Source of the DNA: Pachyseris speciosa
Taxonomy: Eukaryota > Cnidaria > Anthozoa > Scleractinia > Pachyseridae
DNA length: 64,000 nt
Direction: 5' to 3'
NCBI GenBank assembly: GCA_016490735.1
Contig: JAEMWC010000117.1
Span: 941,001-1,005,000 of the forward strand
The position numbers were made by a program, and so were the translations under genes. Under the pieces are notes generated by a model. That model saw only the letters and a program-made list of their open reading frames with translations, ran no database searches and was not told where the DNA came from. Positions 1-11,918 of this stretch are shown piece after piece; position 1 is the stretch's first letter, and each line of letters starts with the position of its first letter.

Positions 1-489
1 GCATTAAGCTCTTTAATTGTTTCGCCATCCGTTTGGAGAGGGACATACTAATTGAGTATTCTCCGAGGTATTGGGATATAAGCTTTTTTATACCGGATGT
101 AATTTAAACGTTGACAGGATATTGATGCAAGTGTAGCCAGCCGGAGCGAATTTCGCGGGAAGTGTTGGGCCTTGGATGCGAAAAACCTATTTTGCTCGTT
201 GAAGGTCGTGCGCTACAAGTTTTTCCGCTATGACGGTGGGTCAAGAAAACTTATTGAAAGCCGGAGAATATGCGAAAGAATGATAAAAAAGTGAACTGTT
301 TGGAGCACGAGTGTTTGCGTGCCGATTTTAAAAAATTATGTGGAAAATTTCCACAGTAGGCGACCGAAAGAAAAGTTAACGTAAATTGATTGGCCTATTG
401 TCGATAGAGGATTTTTGGGGGCGGTGTTTGTTTGTGTAGTGAAGATTTTTTTAAGCGCAGTAGTAAAGATTGTTCTTTTCGCAAAGTTT

Positions 490-1447
490 ATTTTTGTCTT
501 GAAGAGGACAACATAGATCGCATCTCCGCTGAATTTCCCTTGCTGATCACGAGCAGCTCTCTTCGTTGCATAATTTGCAGAACATGGCGAATCGACAGCG
601 CCAAGCAAGTGAAGAGTCATCTTATATTCATCTGGTTTCTTTTTCTCATCTAATTCTCTCCACAGAAAACGCTAAGAGTCTCTGCCTTCCTCATAACTCC
701 AACCTGATGGACAATTTGCTTAATGTCCGCCATGACAGCAATTTTCCCAGTGCGAAATCTCATAAGGATTCCAACTAAACTGTTTAGCAAGTCAGGACCA
801 GTAAGGAAGCATATCATTCAAGGAAACGCCATCAAAATTAGATGCCGCCTCAAATTCTAGACTACGCGGACATTCCCTGGCTTCTTAGGGTTTACCACTG
901 CATGGTGTGGCAGGTACCACGTTTTGGAGGTTGTCACTTTAGCCTCTTCTTGAGTCATTCTTTGGGCGTGTCTTTTGGTGACTTAACCGTTAATGACATT
1001 CTGGTACTTCTCTGCTAGCTCTGGATTTTTCTTAAGCTTGTTCTCCGTAGAATGAAGTCTTGAAACTGCCATAGCACGATTGTTAGGAAAGGTTGGTTCA
1101 CGCTTCCATAATAATGCTAGTTTGTAGTGGCCTTCTTCCTTGACTGTACTGTTTTCAAGGATACCCAGTGCTCTTTTATCCTCGAGAGATAATGTGGACT
1201 CAGAGAGAACCTGCTTGGGTGCATAAGAATCGATCTCCCAAAACCGTTCAATTTTGTGATGCAATAATGCCGCTGAATCTGACGCTAGGAAGTTTGCATT
1301 GATTGTTTCACAGTGGCCTTGGTTTATATTTCCAAACAGGGTCCATCCAATGGTGGTCTTTACTGCGATGGCCTCATCCAATCGTCCCTGTTGGACTTCG
1401 AGGTGAATCAATAAGAGGAGCATGTCCAATCCAATAAGAGTCATCAC
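490..1447 (-). pseudogene. BEL/Pao pol remnant (linker and N-terminal RT)
   Basis: ORF 983-1447 carries IGWTLFG, FWEIDSYA, LSLEDKRALGILENS and GHYKLALLWK, the conserved run between the aspartic protease and the reverse transcriptase of BEL/Pao elements. After a stop it continues at about 655-980 with KTWYLPHHAVVNPKKPGNVR and, after frameshifts, LLNSLVGILMRFRTGKIAVM. About 500-600 holds HLLGAVDSPCSANYATK, the equivalent of the BEL RT motif FGATSSPxxANYAL. The catalytic YVDD segment is not found further down. Confidence 0.75.
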
Positions 1448-1898
1448 GTCACCGCCGTCAAGATGAGGAAAATCTACATCAAACAGATGACTCTACTGCT
1501 CGGCAGCCCTACCATTCAGCACCTTGAAGGATGGAAATTGAGTTTGTCGATGACCCAAGCTCCCTACACCATAACTTGGTTTGACTGATCTTTGCACGAA
1601 ATACCCAAGCTTACTCTGACTAAGTTGTGGGTGGCAGCATCATTACCAACTGAGTTGATGTTAAGACTATGTGTTTCGCCAATAAGTTGTGAGAGGCCTT
1701 ATAAGTCCTCTCTAATCAGAGCTGAATCACGTCCAGGATCAAGGGCAGCAAATATGTCAGCCATATTCCCCTGACTGCGGAAGCACTTTCATTGAGCCTG
1801 AATGCTGGCGTGGTTGACATTGCTCTGAACGGGTGGCAGAGGACTCAACACAGGTTCTTGATCACGAAAATGTCCTTGTGGAGAAGCAGATGGCTAGT

Positions 1899-3993
1899 TT
1901 AATTGTTGCTCGGATTGGGACGCAATGCCACTTGAACATCTTCATTTAAAAGGCTGCGGTGGGGTCGCCCACAATGCTCTCTGAGACAATGCTTTGTACT
2001 TCGACAATTCTTGGCTTTGTGGTTTGCTCTCAGGCGGCTGTATAGACTTGAAGACCGGACAAAAGGCAACCGGGTGTTTGCGCTTGCAAATGATGACACA
2101 CTTCTTTTCGCTTGATTGGGCTTTGTTCCAAGTTCTTTGCTCGGTGATTGGATTTCGACTTGCTTTAGAAGTGACAACTCATTGCTGCTCTTTGGAGCGT
2201 GAGACGAGGTTTCTGTTATCGTGGCAAGGGGGTTCAACTTAGGACTTGACTATATTACCTTCAAGGGGTGTAAAAGTGTTTGTACTCGCTTGCATAACCA
2301 CTCTCAAATTACAAGGGTGGATTTATCATTACGTCCATCTGTGTGTTCATACCATCTCACTCTGAGGTTCATGGGTAACTTCATGGGTTTCTCTGCTTAG
2401 ATAATCTGACCAATCTTCACACACCATGTCGTACATGTCTTAACTTTGTAATAGTAGTCACGCAATGCTTGACTGACGTTTCAATGTTATAAAGGCATTT
2501 CTCGGACAACTATTACCTGTGACACCCAGACTCTCCACTGCTCTCTTAGCTTCCCCATCAAGATTTTGGAATAGATAAGCCATTCGATCTGAGTCGGTAA
2601 GGGTTGTCTTGTTGTGAATCTGGTCACGAAATCTCTCTATGAATTTGGGCCACTCAATTGGTTTTCCTGAGAATTTGAAAAGCTCAAGTGGTGGTAATCG
2701 CTGCTGCTCTTGAGCTCGTAAAAGAACAAATTTTGAATCTGCTTGTAAGCTGTAGGAGACATGGGAAGCACAGTTGCTTGCCTTTGCCTCAGTTTATCAA
2801 TAAATGCATCTTCCGTTTCTTCAGCCTGTAGCGACTTACGTTTATCGAACCTAGGTCCAACAAAGTAAGGTGTTGATGTGCTTTCAGCTTCTTGGGCCCA
2901 TTGTGTTAATTAAAATGGCCGAGACTGGTCTAACGGAGCAGTGGGACTTGAATTGTGAGGAGCTTGTGAGAAGTTGACATGACGAAGACTACTAAATATT
3001 GATGCCGGTGCGACACTACTATCCCCAACTACAAAACTAACTGTGAGAGGGCTCTCTCCACCAGACCCAAGGAAAGATGACCAAGTAAGAGAAGTTGTTA
3101 CGAAAGCTGGTGTGCTAGCATTATTGAATGACTGACCTAGGTTTAGACTGGGGCACAGTAACATAACCAACCAGGTGAGAAGAACTAACAGGAGTAGCTG
3201 CAGTTTGAAACGAGTACTTCCTTCCAGGACTGTAGAGTTCCTGCTGAGGTGAGTGCACTGAAGTGGTGCACGCCAGCACATCTGATTCACTTGTTTTGGC
3301 AACTGGTGCCTGAGCAAAGCCCAAGCTGAGGCTTTTTCTATGAGGCCGACATGGAACTCTAGATTCGTGGCTGGTAAGGACCTGGAAATTGCACCACACA
3401 ATGGGGCCTATATCTGTACGAGGTAGCTTGACTACCCAGAGATGACTCTGTGTAACCATCTCGTTTGAGTTCGTGAAAAACCTATTTCTTAGTAACTGCA
3501 GGTTTGACTTCAGTTTGGGAGGGATTGTCTTTACTTTCAAACTCGGTTGTTGCTTTCAGGGTGGGAAATAAATAATGCTTCAAAGGTAGCGAAGATTTAC
3601 TGGCCTTGCTGGTTTTGGTGGTGGCCTGTTTGTCGTTAGATGCATGACCAATTATTTCGTGCTCCAGCTGCGCCACTTCAGCTAGGTTTTGGGCGGAAAT
3701 TACGGCCGATTCATCCTCGCGTATTTCCACTCTAACTCACTTTGAGCCATATCTTCTCGAAACACAATTTAATGCACTTTTCTATCCCTTTTAACTCGTT
3801 CGGCAAACTGTTTCGCTTGGAGAATTGCAAGGGTGGCCTTTGATTTAGCATCTCTTCTTCTTTTTGACGAAGAAGACGAAGTTGTGGACGCTCTCGAATG
3901 ACCAGAATCGATCTGGCTTACCCTGCTTACTGAATCTTCAGGAGTTACTTCAAGGCTGCCGTGGAGCGGCGATATGACACGTTCTTCGACCAA
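1899..3993 (-). pseudogene. BEL/Pao gag remnant
   Basis: The start (3769-3993) is Ser/Arg/Lys rich with a KRRRDAKSKA stretch, as at the N-terminus of BEL gag. About 2500-2720 contains FSGKPIEWPKF followed by DRMAYLFQNLDGEAKRAV, the core signature of the DUF1759 gag domain. Positions 1899-2237 keep a worn Cys/His knuckle (CRSTKHC then HRSLLNE). The part between about 2760 and 3770 is low in recognisable protein signal and crosses several frames. Multiple frameshifts and stops show pseudogenisation. Confidence 0.7.
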
Positions 3994-4376
3994 ATGCCAC
4001 GGTTATTGATTACTCATCGTTTATCAGTTGGTTTCTAATCGGCTTGAAAGGACCAAAAATTTGTCTTCAATAGAAACACAACAACAACATTAATCGTTTG
4101 ACATATTCGACCACTTGCTCGCTGTCACGCGCGCCACTGTTCATGGGTATAGTGTTACAAAATTCTAATGGTCAGCGGCCGCTCCAAACGGGAATTCGAA
4201 GATTAAAGAACTTCCGCAGTCGTACTTTTTCCTCCCCCTTCCCAAGCCCTCCATGTTCTCTTCTATATAATCTGTATAATTTATCTGTCAGTTCGCGCCA
4301 CTGATCAGCTCGCATTGTAGATCTACGCCTTTATATCACCAAATCGTTTTTCCAGACTTGGGTCCGATTTAGCATC

Positions 4377-5270
4377 ATGACCAACAGCTCCAGTCCATAT
4401 CTCATCAACGCAGCTGTTAATATTCTGTTTATTGGACCCGCAGTTTTTGGAAATGGTTTGATTTTGATTTCTTTCGCATGAACTCCATCTTTGCTATCAG
4501 CTTCAAACGTTCTGTTAATTGGACTGGCTTTGTCGGATTTCTTCGTTGGTTTACTAGTTCAGCCACTCTACGTTGCTCAGGCATTTAAGCATCATTGACC
4601 AGTACAAGGCGGCGAAGGTGCCCCTAATACGCTGATTACCTTTACGGCAACGTTGTTCAGCTTAGTTTCTTTCCAAACCGTCTCCTTACTCAGCATTGAC
4701 AGATACCTTGTTTTACGCCTTCACTTGAGATATCAAGAAATTGTGACGGTTAGACGAGTATCAGGTCTCCTTGCTATTCTCTGGTTTTGTAATGGAATGG
4801 TGTCTTATCTCACGCTCAATATTCCAAGCTACTACATCGATTACCTCGGCATGCCGTTCTGCTGTATGTGCCTTGCTGTTAACGCAGTGCTCTACAACAA
4901 AGTGTACCGAGTTGTGAGGCGCCACCAGCACCAAATAGCTAATCAGCTGAATTCTCAGCCACTGAAAAATGCCACGAACATGGTTCGTTTTAGAAAGACT
5001 TTTATCAGTATGTTCTATGTATACTTTGTTTTTGCCTTGAGCTTTACGCCTTACTTATCATCAGTGACCGCTATCATTATCTCGGGACCACACAAGTCAC
5101 ATTCGATTCATACACTTTTGTACGAAGTTTCTTATACAGTCATTTGGATAAATTCTACTTTAAATCCATTTTTGTTTGCATGGAAAATTACGGATATAAG
5201 AAGAGCAGTAAAATGCACGGTACGTGAAGCGCTTGCAAGCATGCTTGCTAGAAAGATAGTCCAAAGCTGA
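4377..5270 (+). pseudogene. Class A GPCR, single exon, two in-frame TGA stops
   Basis: From ATG 4377 to the stop at 5268-5270 one frame encodes a seven-helix receptor of about 297 residues, broken only by TGA at 4479-4481 (after TM1) and TGA at 4596-4598 (after TM2). Visible landmarks: FGNGLILISF (TM1), LIGLALSDFFVGLLVQPLY (TM2, with the usual LA-x-x-D), SIDRYLVLRLHLRY (DRY at the end of TM3), ILWFCNG (TM4), and NSTLNPFLFAW (TM7, NPxxF in place of NPxxY). The extracellular end of TM3, where the disulfide cysteine normally lies, is poor. This pattern resembles the lineage-expanded adenosine/amine-like orphan receptors of cnidarians; the ligand is unknown. No other damage is seen, so the copy is either a young pseudogene or a segregating null allele. 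ATG 4653 opens only the TM3-TM7 part. Confidence 0.8.
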
Positions 5271-5682
5271 GTCTTATTAATTATCCCACGGTAAAGAAAT
5301 AAAAACCGAATAGACACTGAAATTCTAGTACAAAATCATTGCAACGATGAAGCACCTTATGTTTCAATTCTGAAATACTGATGCTACAAGCCCACTTAGG
5401 CAGTACTGTAATTTAAGTAGATTCACTGTGGTTTCAGTTCAACAGGATCATGTACGGTTAAGACGGAGTTCTATGGACGCTCGTGGCTCTGGGTCAATGC
5501 CTTAAGAATTAGAAATTTACAGCATTTAAAAATGGATTAGCATTTGTGAAAATGAAACGCAATGACACTGCATTTTTATGTATGGACCATGAAGAAAATA
5601 CATATTAAGAATGAATTAAGAACGATGATGGCATCAATCTTCCAGCAAGCCTTCGTTAATTTCGAAAACAAACGAATGTTAA
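5271..5682. other. Non-coding gap after GPCR pseudogene
   Basis: No homologous ORF, splice-framed exon or repeat recognised by eye. Confidence 0.5.
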
Positions 5683-6326
5683 CCTTGAAAATTCACTTTC
5701 GACTGAGTTACTCCATGGGAATCACTTTAAACTGTAAATTCAAGAAACCACACATTGTACATTATGTAGCAGGACAACAAATATACCCAACGACATAAAC
5801 CTTTATTTTTTATCTCATGAAGTATAGTGTAACGTCCGTAAACGTACTTCTGATCTTTCGGACGAAATACTGCATATTATCATGAAAATTTAATCGGCTT
5901 CCTCATAGTATTGAAAATAAAGCATTGTAAGGTTTTAATCTACAGCTTGCGCTAAACTTACATAAAACAATCAACGTTATTCAAAGTTCAAGAGCCCCAT
6001 CTTGGCCTTGCAAATTCATTTTCGACTTAGTTACTCCAAGGAAATCACTTTAAACTGTAAATTCAAGAAACTACGCACTGTACATCGTGTAGCCGGACAA
6101 CAAATATACCCAACGACATAAACATTTTTTTTTTTAATTTCATAAAGTATGTAACTTCTGTAAACATACTTCTGATCTTTCGGACGAACGAGCTGCATAT
6201 TATTATTCCCATCATGAAAATTTAATCGGTTTCCTCACAGTACTGAAAATAAAACATTGTAAGGTTTTAATGTAATTTACATAGAACAATCTACGTTATT
6301 CAAAGTTCAAGAGCACCATCTTGGAA
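5683..6326. repeat. Direct tandem duplication, about 320 bp x 2
   Basis: Copy 1 (about 5683-6003) and copy 2 (about 6007-6326) align along their whole length. Shared landmarks include CAAATATACCCAACGACATA, TTCTGATCTTTCGGACGAA and ACGTTATTCAAAGTTCAAGA. Small indels and scattered substitutions separate them, so the duplication is not recent. It lies 0.6 kb upstream of the channel gene's start codon. Confidence 0.85.
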
Positions 6327-6902
6327 AAATTTATTACTCTTTTGTTCCAAGCAGATGGAGATTTTGATTCGAACGTCAACTTCAAGAACGTTAATTCTGT
6401 ACTTGTCGGTCCACGAAGGTTTTCATTCCCTCCCTCCCTTTGTCTCCATCTTCCGCCCTAAAGCCTTTCACTCGACAACATGTATGTTCGATGCGACTTC
6501 TGGCTCGGCTAAGTGAATCAAATTCATAGGTCATTTTTTTTTTCCTAATTTCCCTCTGTGGAAAACTGTAAAACTGTTTCAAACAAGAACAGAATTAGTT
6601 CGTGACTTGAGGTTATTATTTTAACTTTTCGTGGCTATTTCCTCTATGTTTAATCTGTAAAAAACTAAAATAGTCGATCATACCGGGAAAGACGAAAAAT
6701 GGTAAATGAAATTTTAATTAACTTAGCTTATAAAGGAAGATATAACAAGAAGAAAGTGTAAGATTCTCTCCTATTGGCGCAATCTCGTATTTCTAAAGCA
6801 AATTTATAAACTTGCAATAAATTATTAATATCAGTTGTAAAAAGACTGAAATATACGACTTCAGCTCGGTATTAGTTTGAGTGTCAACCAGGAGCCACAA
6901 AC
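6327..6902 (+). other. Upstream flank of the ENaC/ASIC-like gene
   Basis: AT-rich non-coding DNA just before ATG 6903, where the promoter and 5' UTR should lie. I see no convincing TATA box or initiator. TCAACCAGGAGCCACAAAC directly precedes the ATG, with AAAC as an acceptable start context. Confidence 0.4.
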
Positions 6903-7235
6903 ATGGTGGATAATAACCAGCGTTGGAAAGAACTGTCTCCTCGATTGCATGAAGTCAGAGAATTCTGTGCTAGTACTACTACACATGGGCTTGGTAAAGT
7001 AGCCGAGGCCATGTCCTTGCCAGCAAGAATATTTTGGATGCTAATATTTGCTAGTGCATTCGTTATCTCGGCTTATGAAATAAGCTGCAGCCTTCAGAAC
7101 TATTTGCAATACCCAACGCAAACAGAGGTCTCCTTGTTTACAAAAGAAAACCTCATTTTTCCGGCGGTAACTGTTTGCAATTTAAACCCATTCAAACGTT
7201 CAATTTTACTCAACACCTCTCTTTGGGATAACGTT
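6903..7235 (+). CDS. ENaC/ASIC-like exon 1 (N-terminus, TM1)
   Basis: 111 codons, ends in phase 0 before donor GTAAGT at 7236. Holds the intracellular THGLG gate motif, TM1 (about residues 41-60) and the post-TM1 signature FPAVTVCNLNP. Confidence 0.93.
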
Positions 7236-8590
7236 GTAAGTATATTTGTTTGTTAATATGTATTTAATTAACTTCGACTTTCTCACCGACGTAAAGCTGT
7301 TTATCTAACACCGAGCCTATAACTTATAATCAGTGAAGGTGACTCTTAACTTTCCTCCAAACTATGACAAGCCGGCCAAAGAGCTTATTTCCAATTCCAA
7401 CTGGAAGTACAAGCACAATCCCAACCTTACTTGGGTATAAGTCTTTAGCGGGGTAGGAGGAGAGGGTGGGTTACAACGACACTCTCTGATTCGAAAAGGC
7501 GTGGGGAATGTCAACTTTTGTTCCAATGTTACGTCAAACGTTTTTTTAATGCAACTTTCGCCATAACAGTAAATTGCACGCCTACGTGTGTAAGTCGCAA
7601 AGTGAAGACCCTTACAAAAAGTTTCAGAAACAAATGCGTTGCATAATTGGCTCAAAACATTGCCGATCGCATGAATCAGTTGAACAAATCACGCGTAAGG
7701 CTTGCTAGATCAGCTGCACAGCAAGAATTGTACTTTTTTCATGTAACAGGAACACAGTTTATGCCGAAACCAGCAGAATACAAGCCGCTAAAATGCAAAC
7801 AGAAACAAAAAAAATTGCTTTTGTTTTGCCTGTTAATACTTGCAGTGTTTTAGAAAAGGGTACAAAAGGAAACACCATGAATGAATTTAGAAATCTGTCA
7901 ACAAGAAACTCATGCAAAGTCGTATTAAGCAACTCCCTGTTGGTAAGATTCTCTTATCAAGTGCATGTGTCCATTACAAGTTTATGAGCTCAAACATGCG
8001 GGTGACAGCTAAAACTGAGTGACGGACTAATTCTTTTCGTGCTTTGAACAGGCATAGTCACCTGTATCTTTACCTTGATCACATGAAAAAGAAAAGCTTC
8101 CCTAAGCAAACTAAACAGGCAGAACTTACATGAATAAATTCGTTCACATGCAATAGTTGGTTTTCCACACTAGTATGACCTAGTGCAGCAGCATCTGTAA
8201 AGATGCTTCCTTTCAAGCTTTCTATTTTCAATCATAAAAAATCATTGTGCAGGCAGGATTTGAGTAAAAGAATTATCATTCATAACTCTAATGGATTTTC
8301 AAAGCTTTTTTAAAAACCTGTTTACTATTTTGTATTGTTTCGGAGGAATAAAAAAATTGCTAAATTGCCAAATTAGCGTTTTCATTACTTCAAAGGGCGA
8401 CTAAAGTTACGACATTTTTAATTCAAAAATCCCTAAGTGATTTGTAAACAGCTTTCAATGTAAGGTACTAGAAATTTCCATTTCCCATTGACCATTGGGG
8501 GAGCAGGGATGGCGCAGTGGTGAGAGCACTCGCCTTCCACCAATGTGGCCCAGGTTCGATTCCCGGACTCGACGTCATATGTGGGTTGTT

Positions 8591-8632
<42 letters not shown>

Positions 8633-8839
8633 CGGGTTCTCCGGTTTTCCCCTCTCCACAAAAACCAACATTTCCAAATTCCAATTTCATCTGCTTGTAA
8701 AGCGCATTTGATCATATACACATGGAAAATGCGCTATATAAGTTCTAAATTATTATTATTGACCTTTCTTTCTGGCCAAAATTTTAAGCTGCCTGCTCCA
8801 TTTCCTCCTTGTCATCGGTGGCCATAGACAACAGCAAAT

Positions 8840-8882
<43 letters not shown>

Positions 8883-10792
8883 TTATTACTTATATAGCGC
8901 CATTTACAAATACAGATCAATGGCGCTTTACAATTTTTAAATCAAATCAACTCTAAATAAATCAAATCAAATCAAATGTTGGTATTTGGGGAGAGGGGAA
9001 AACCGGAGTACCCGGAGAAAAACCTCTCGGAGCAGAGTAGAGAACCAACAAACTCAGCCCACTTATGACGCCGAGTCCGGGAATCGAACCCGGGACACAT
9101 TGGTGGAAGGCGAGCGCTCTCACCACTACGCCAACCATGCAAGCAAGTATTAAGTGCTTCGCAGGAAAATTGCAAAATCTCTGAAACATTTTACTTTTCC
9201 AAACACTTCTTTGAGTTTATCCAAATTGCGTGACAGTATCCCTTTAATATTATCAACAAACTCTGTCGTCCTTAAAAAAAGTCACACCTAGTTGATGTAC
9301 AACGATTCTGTAAGATGAGGAAACACCTAGTAATATATAGATTTAGCCAAGCCTAAAACCGGAGCTCCACGATTATTATTTTTTAATAGTATTGAGCAAC
9401 ACCGCATGGCTTTCCTTGCGCCAATTTTTTATGTTTAGAGCAGTCATCAGGAATTGACTGCGGTTCAAAAACCTCAAAACATTACAAGTAAACAATACAG
9501 TCGATGCGTGTGTTTCTTCGAAAACAAATTTAACAATCTAAGAACGATCATATATCTTCATCCAAAATCGTTGGACAAGCATGTTTGAAGGTTTAGCCAC
9601 CTCTCACAATAGTGCATTAAATGGCTTTCAATGTTCGTCCAAAATTTCGCATTACGAACATATGTTTGATCATTTAGCCACCCCAGCAAACAAATCGTAC
9701 ACAAACGGTAAAAGACAACCAAATAAACCATATAACGTCGAAAATTTCAGCGATAATACGCAAAAATCATTTTTTGGACTCGCTTGTTCCGCTGTTAGGT
9801 CAAACATTGTTATGCGTTTAGCCACCAAACGTTATTTGTAACAAATACGATGTTGGATGAAAATGTTTGATCTTTTAGCCGGGACTTGACAAATATATTT
9901 CGTAGCACGTTAAGCTTAGACATAAGCTTAAATGTCGTAGAAAAGAGAAAAAGGAAAATAATCCTGATAGTTTGGATAGTTAATCACTTGTGTTTTCAGA
10001 AATTTGCTGAAATTGCCCTCGTCGCGCAAAACATAAGAGATACTTTATGAAGACTAATTGCGATTACGCGTTAATAACATAAGGGCAAACGTTTCCTTCA
10101 GTTCTTAACACTATAGAAACACTGACGTCCAAAACCATGTACAGTCAGCCAAGCGGAGGAAAACACTCGTTCGCTTGCAAGCAAAACAGTAAACAAACAA
10201 TTCGACGAGTAGATTGTTATTTATATCCAGTCGAGACAAAAATGCAAGTTTCATTCCTGAACAAAAGTAACAACGATTAAACCTCAAATGCTAAGCTTCA
10301 ATTTATTTAAGTTACTTGTGTTGTCGAGCTTTCTACGAATCCACTAAAGTAAAAACACACATCTACAAATATAGCAAACGGTTTGTCCAAAGAAAGAACT
10401 TCTTCCACCAATTCCTCCCATTAATGCCGGTGAATTGTTAAGTGAACTTTTGTGGTGAGCTGCAAGATGCCGCGCTGAAGTGAACAAGCCCTAGAAGCGT
10501 TAAATCATTTTGTTTTTCAACCACGCAATCCGGGCGCCATACAAGTGGATCCAAAATTTAAGGATCATCTGAGAAAAATGTTTTGCTCTTCCATTTTATC
10601 GGTTGAAAATTCACCTTCCGGAGTATCTTTTAAGTAGTTCTTGATTTTTATGCCTTTTACGCGAAATAAAAGACAGAACTTCGAAGAAGATGAAGTTGTT
10701 GTTCTCAAAATGAAGAAACCAACTGAATGTGAAATCTCGAGCCGCAGAAAACGCGCGAAAAATTAAGCCTCGTTTTGGTTTGGGTGGCCTAC

Positions 10793-10823
<31 letters not shown>

Positions 10824-11883
10824 CCAGTACCTGGTCAGCGGTCAACTTCAAAAAAACGGCTGAACTCGATGAGGTCTTAACTTGAGCCCGCGATATGGGC
10901 ACGTACTACTGGTCAGCGGATACCTTGTTTTGACAGGTGTCAGTTGGCCATAACATTGTCGTCCAATATGAAAAGATGTACACAAAAAGATGAACGCAAA
11001 GCGCGGGTTACAACACACAATTAATGGGACATTTCACATCGCATACATGGAAGGGACGGACGTACGACGTATCTACGGTGACCAAAACCAAATTTTCTCG
11101 AATAGATGGGTTACCATATTTTCTTAACAATGGTGCTCCGCTATAAAATTACACAGTCAATTAACTCTCCACCTCTCCCATATAACCTCCCTAAAATAAA
11201 TGTCGAAACTTTGGAGGTAACGTTGATGTATTTTCTACAGACCAGCTTTGATGAAGATGATGACCAGCTTGGTGAGTAGTGATGAGTTGCGATAATACCT
11301 GCGTATATCTTCTTGTAAGGCCTATAATTTCCAGGAAATGTGACTTTTCATCTCACCCTTATACTCTAATGGGTCGGTCTGTCTCTGGAGTCACTGTGTT
11401 GCTTCCGTAATGCAACGTCCAGAGTTCGTTTTTAGTTTTAACTACATTTAGTTTCGTAAGTTGATTACATCACTCCGAGGATTAGAAGATCTACACTCAA
11501 TTATTTCAGTTTTTTCTTCTTTTTTTCCTTTCATACACTCATACATCAATGAACTAACCAATAGCCATCGTTAAACGTACATCTCAGAGGTCTTTATAAC
11601 CATTTTAATATTTCCAAATATTTTGCAACAGATTTTGCTGAATTCAAAGACCAGTTATTCTCTTCTGTGTTGAAAAAGTACAAGCAGGATGTCTGCAAAT
11701 TAGGGCATCAAGGGGAGGATTTGATCGTCAACTGTAGTTTGCCTACAGGTAAAGAACAACGGCCCTGCTCACACAAGTAAGTATTATGAAGTGCTTATAG
11801 ATTTTAATGGCCATATGTGGAAACAAAGACAAACGACGGAACCTTAACTGAGCTTGCAAATAAATAATAAATAAATAAACATA

Positions 11884-11918
<35 letters not shown>

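Larger units (their letters stand above)
480..4017 (-). mobile_element. Degenerate BEL/Pao LTR retrotransposon, gag to reverse transcriptase
   Basis: Read on the minus strand, pieces of one BEL/Pao polyprotein follow in the correct order: a charged gag start (3769-3993), a DUF1759-type gag core (about 2500-2760), a zinc-knuckle region (1899-2237), the protease-RT linker (983-1447) and the start of the Pao RT (about 490-980). Frames change several times and stops are frequent, so the copy is dead. RNase H, integrase and both LTRs are not recognisable. The 3' half is lost or replaced below about position 480. Confidence 0.8.

Noticed and set aside
2910..3540. Two overlapping minus-strand ORFs of 140-160 codons
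   Set aside because: Within the decayed BEL gag region; no independent protein signature.
4479..4598. Reading the two TGA codons of the GPCR as selenocysteine
   Set aside because: Class A GPCRs have no selenocysteine at these places and no SECIS-like hairpin was recognised downstream.
7647..7987. Possible extra channel exon in intron 1
   Set aside because: The only splice-framed segment (about 7849-7939) lacks family motifs and is not needed: exon 1 joins exon 2 in phase.
8433..9189. Several overlapping ORFs on both strands
   Set aside because: They are translations of the two opposed SINE copies and share the SINE body.
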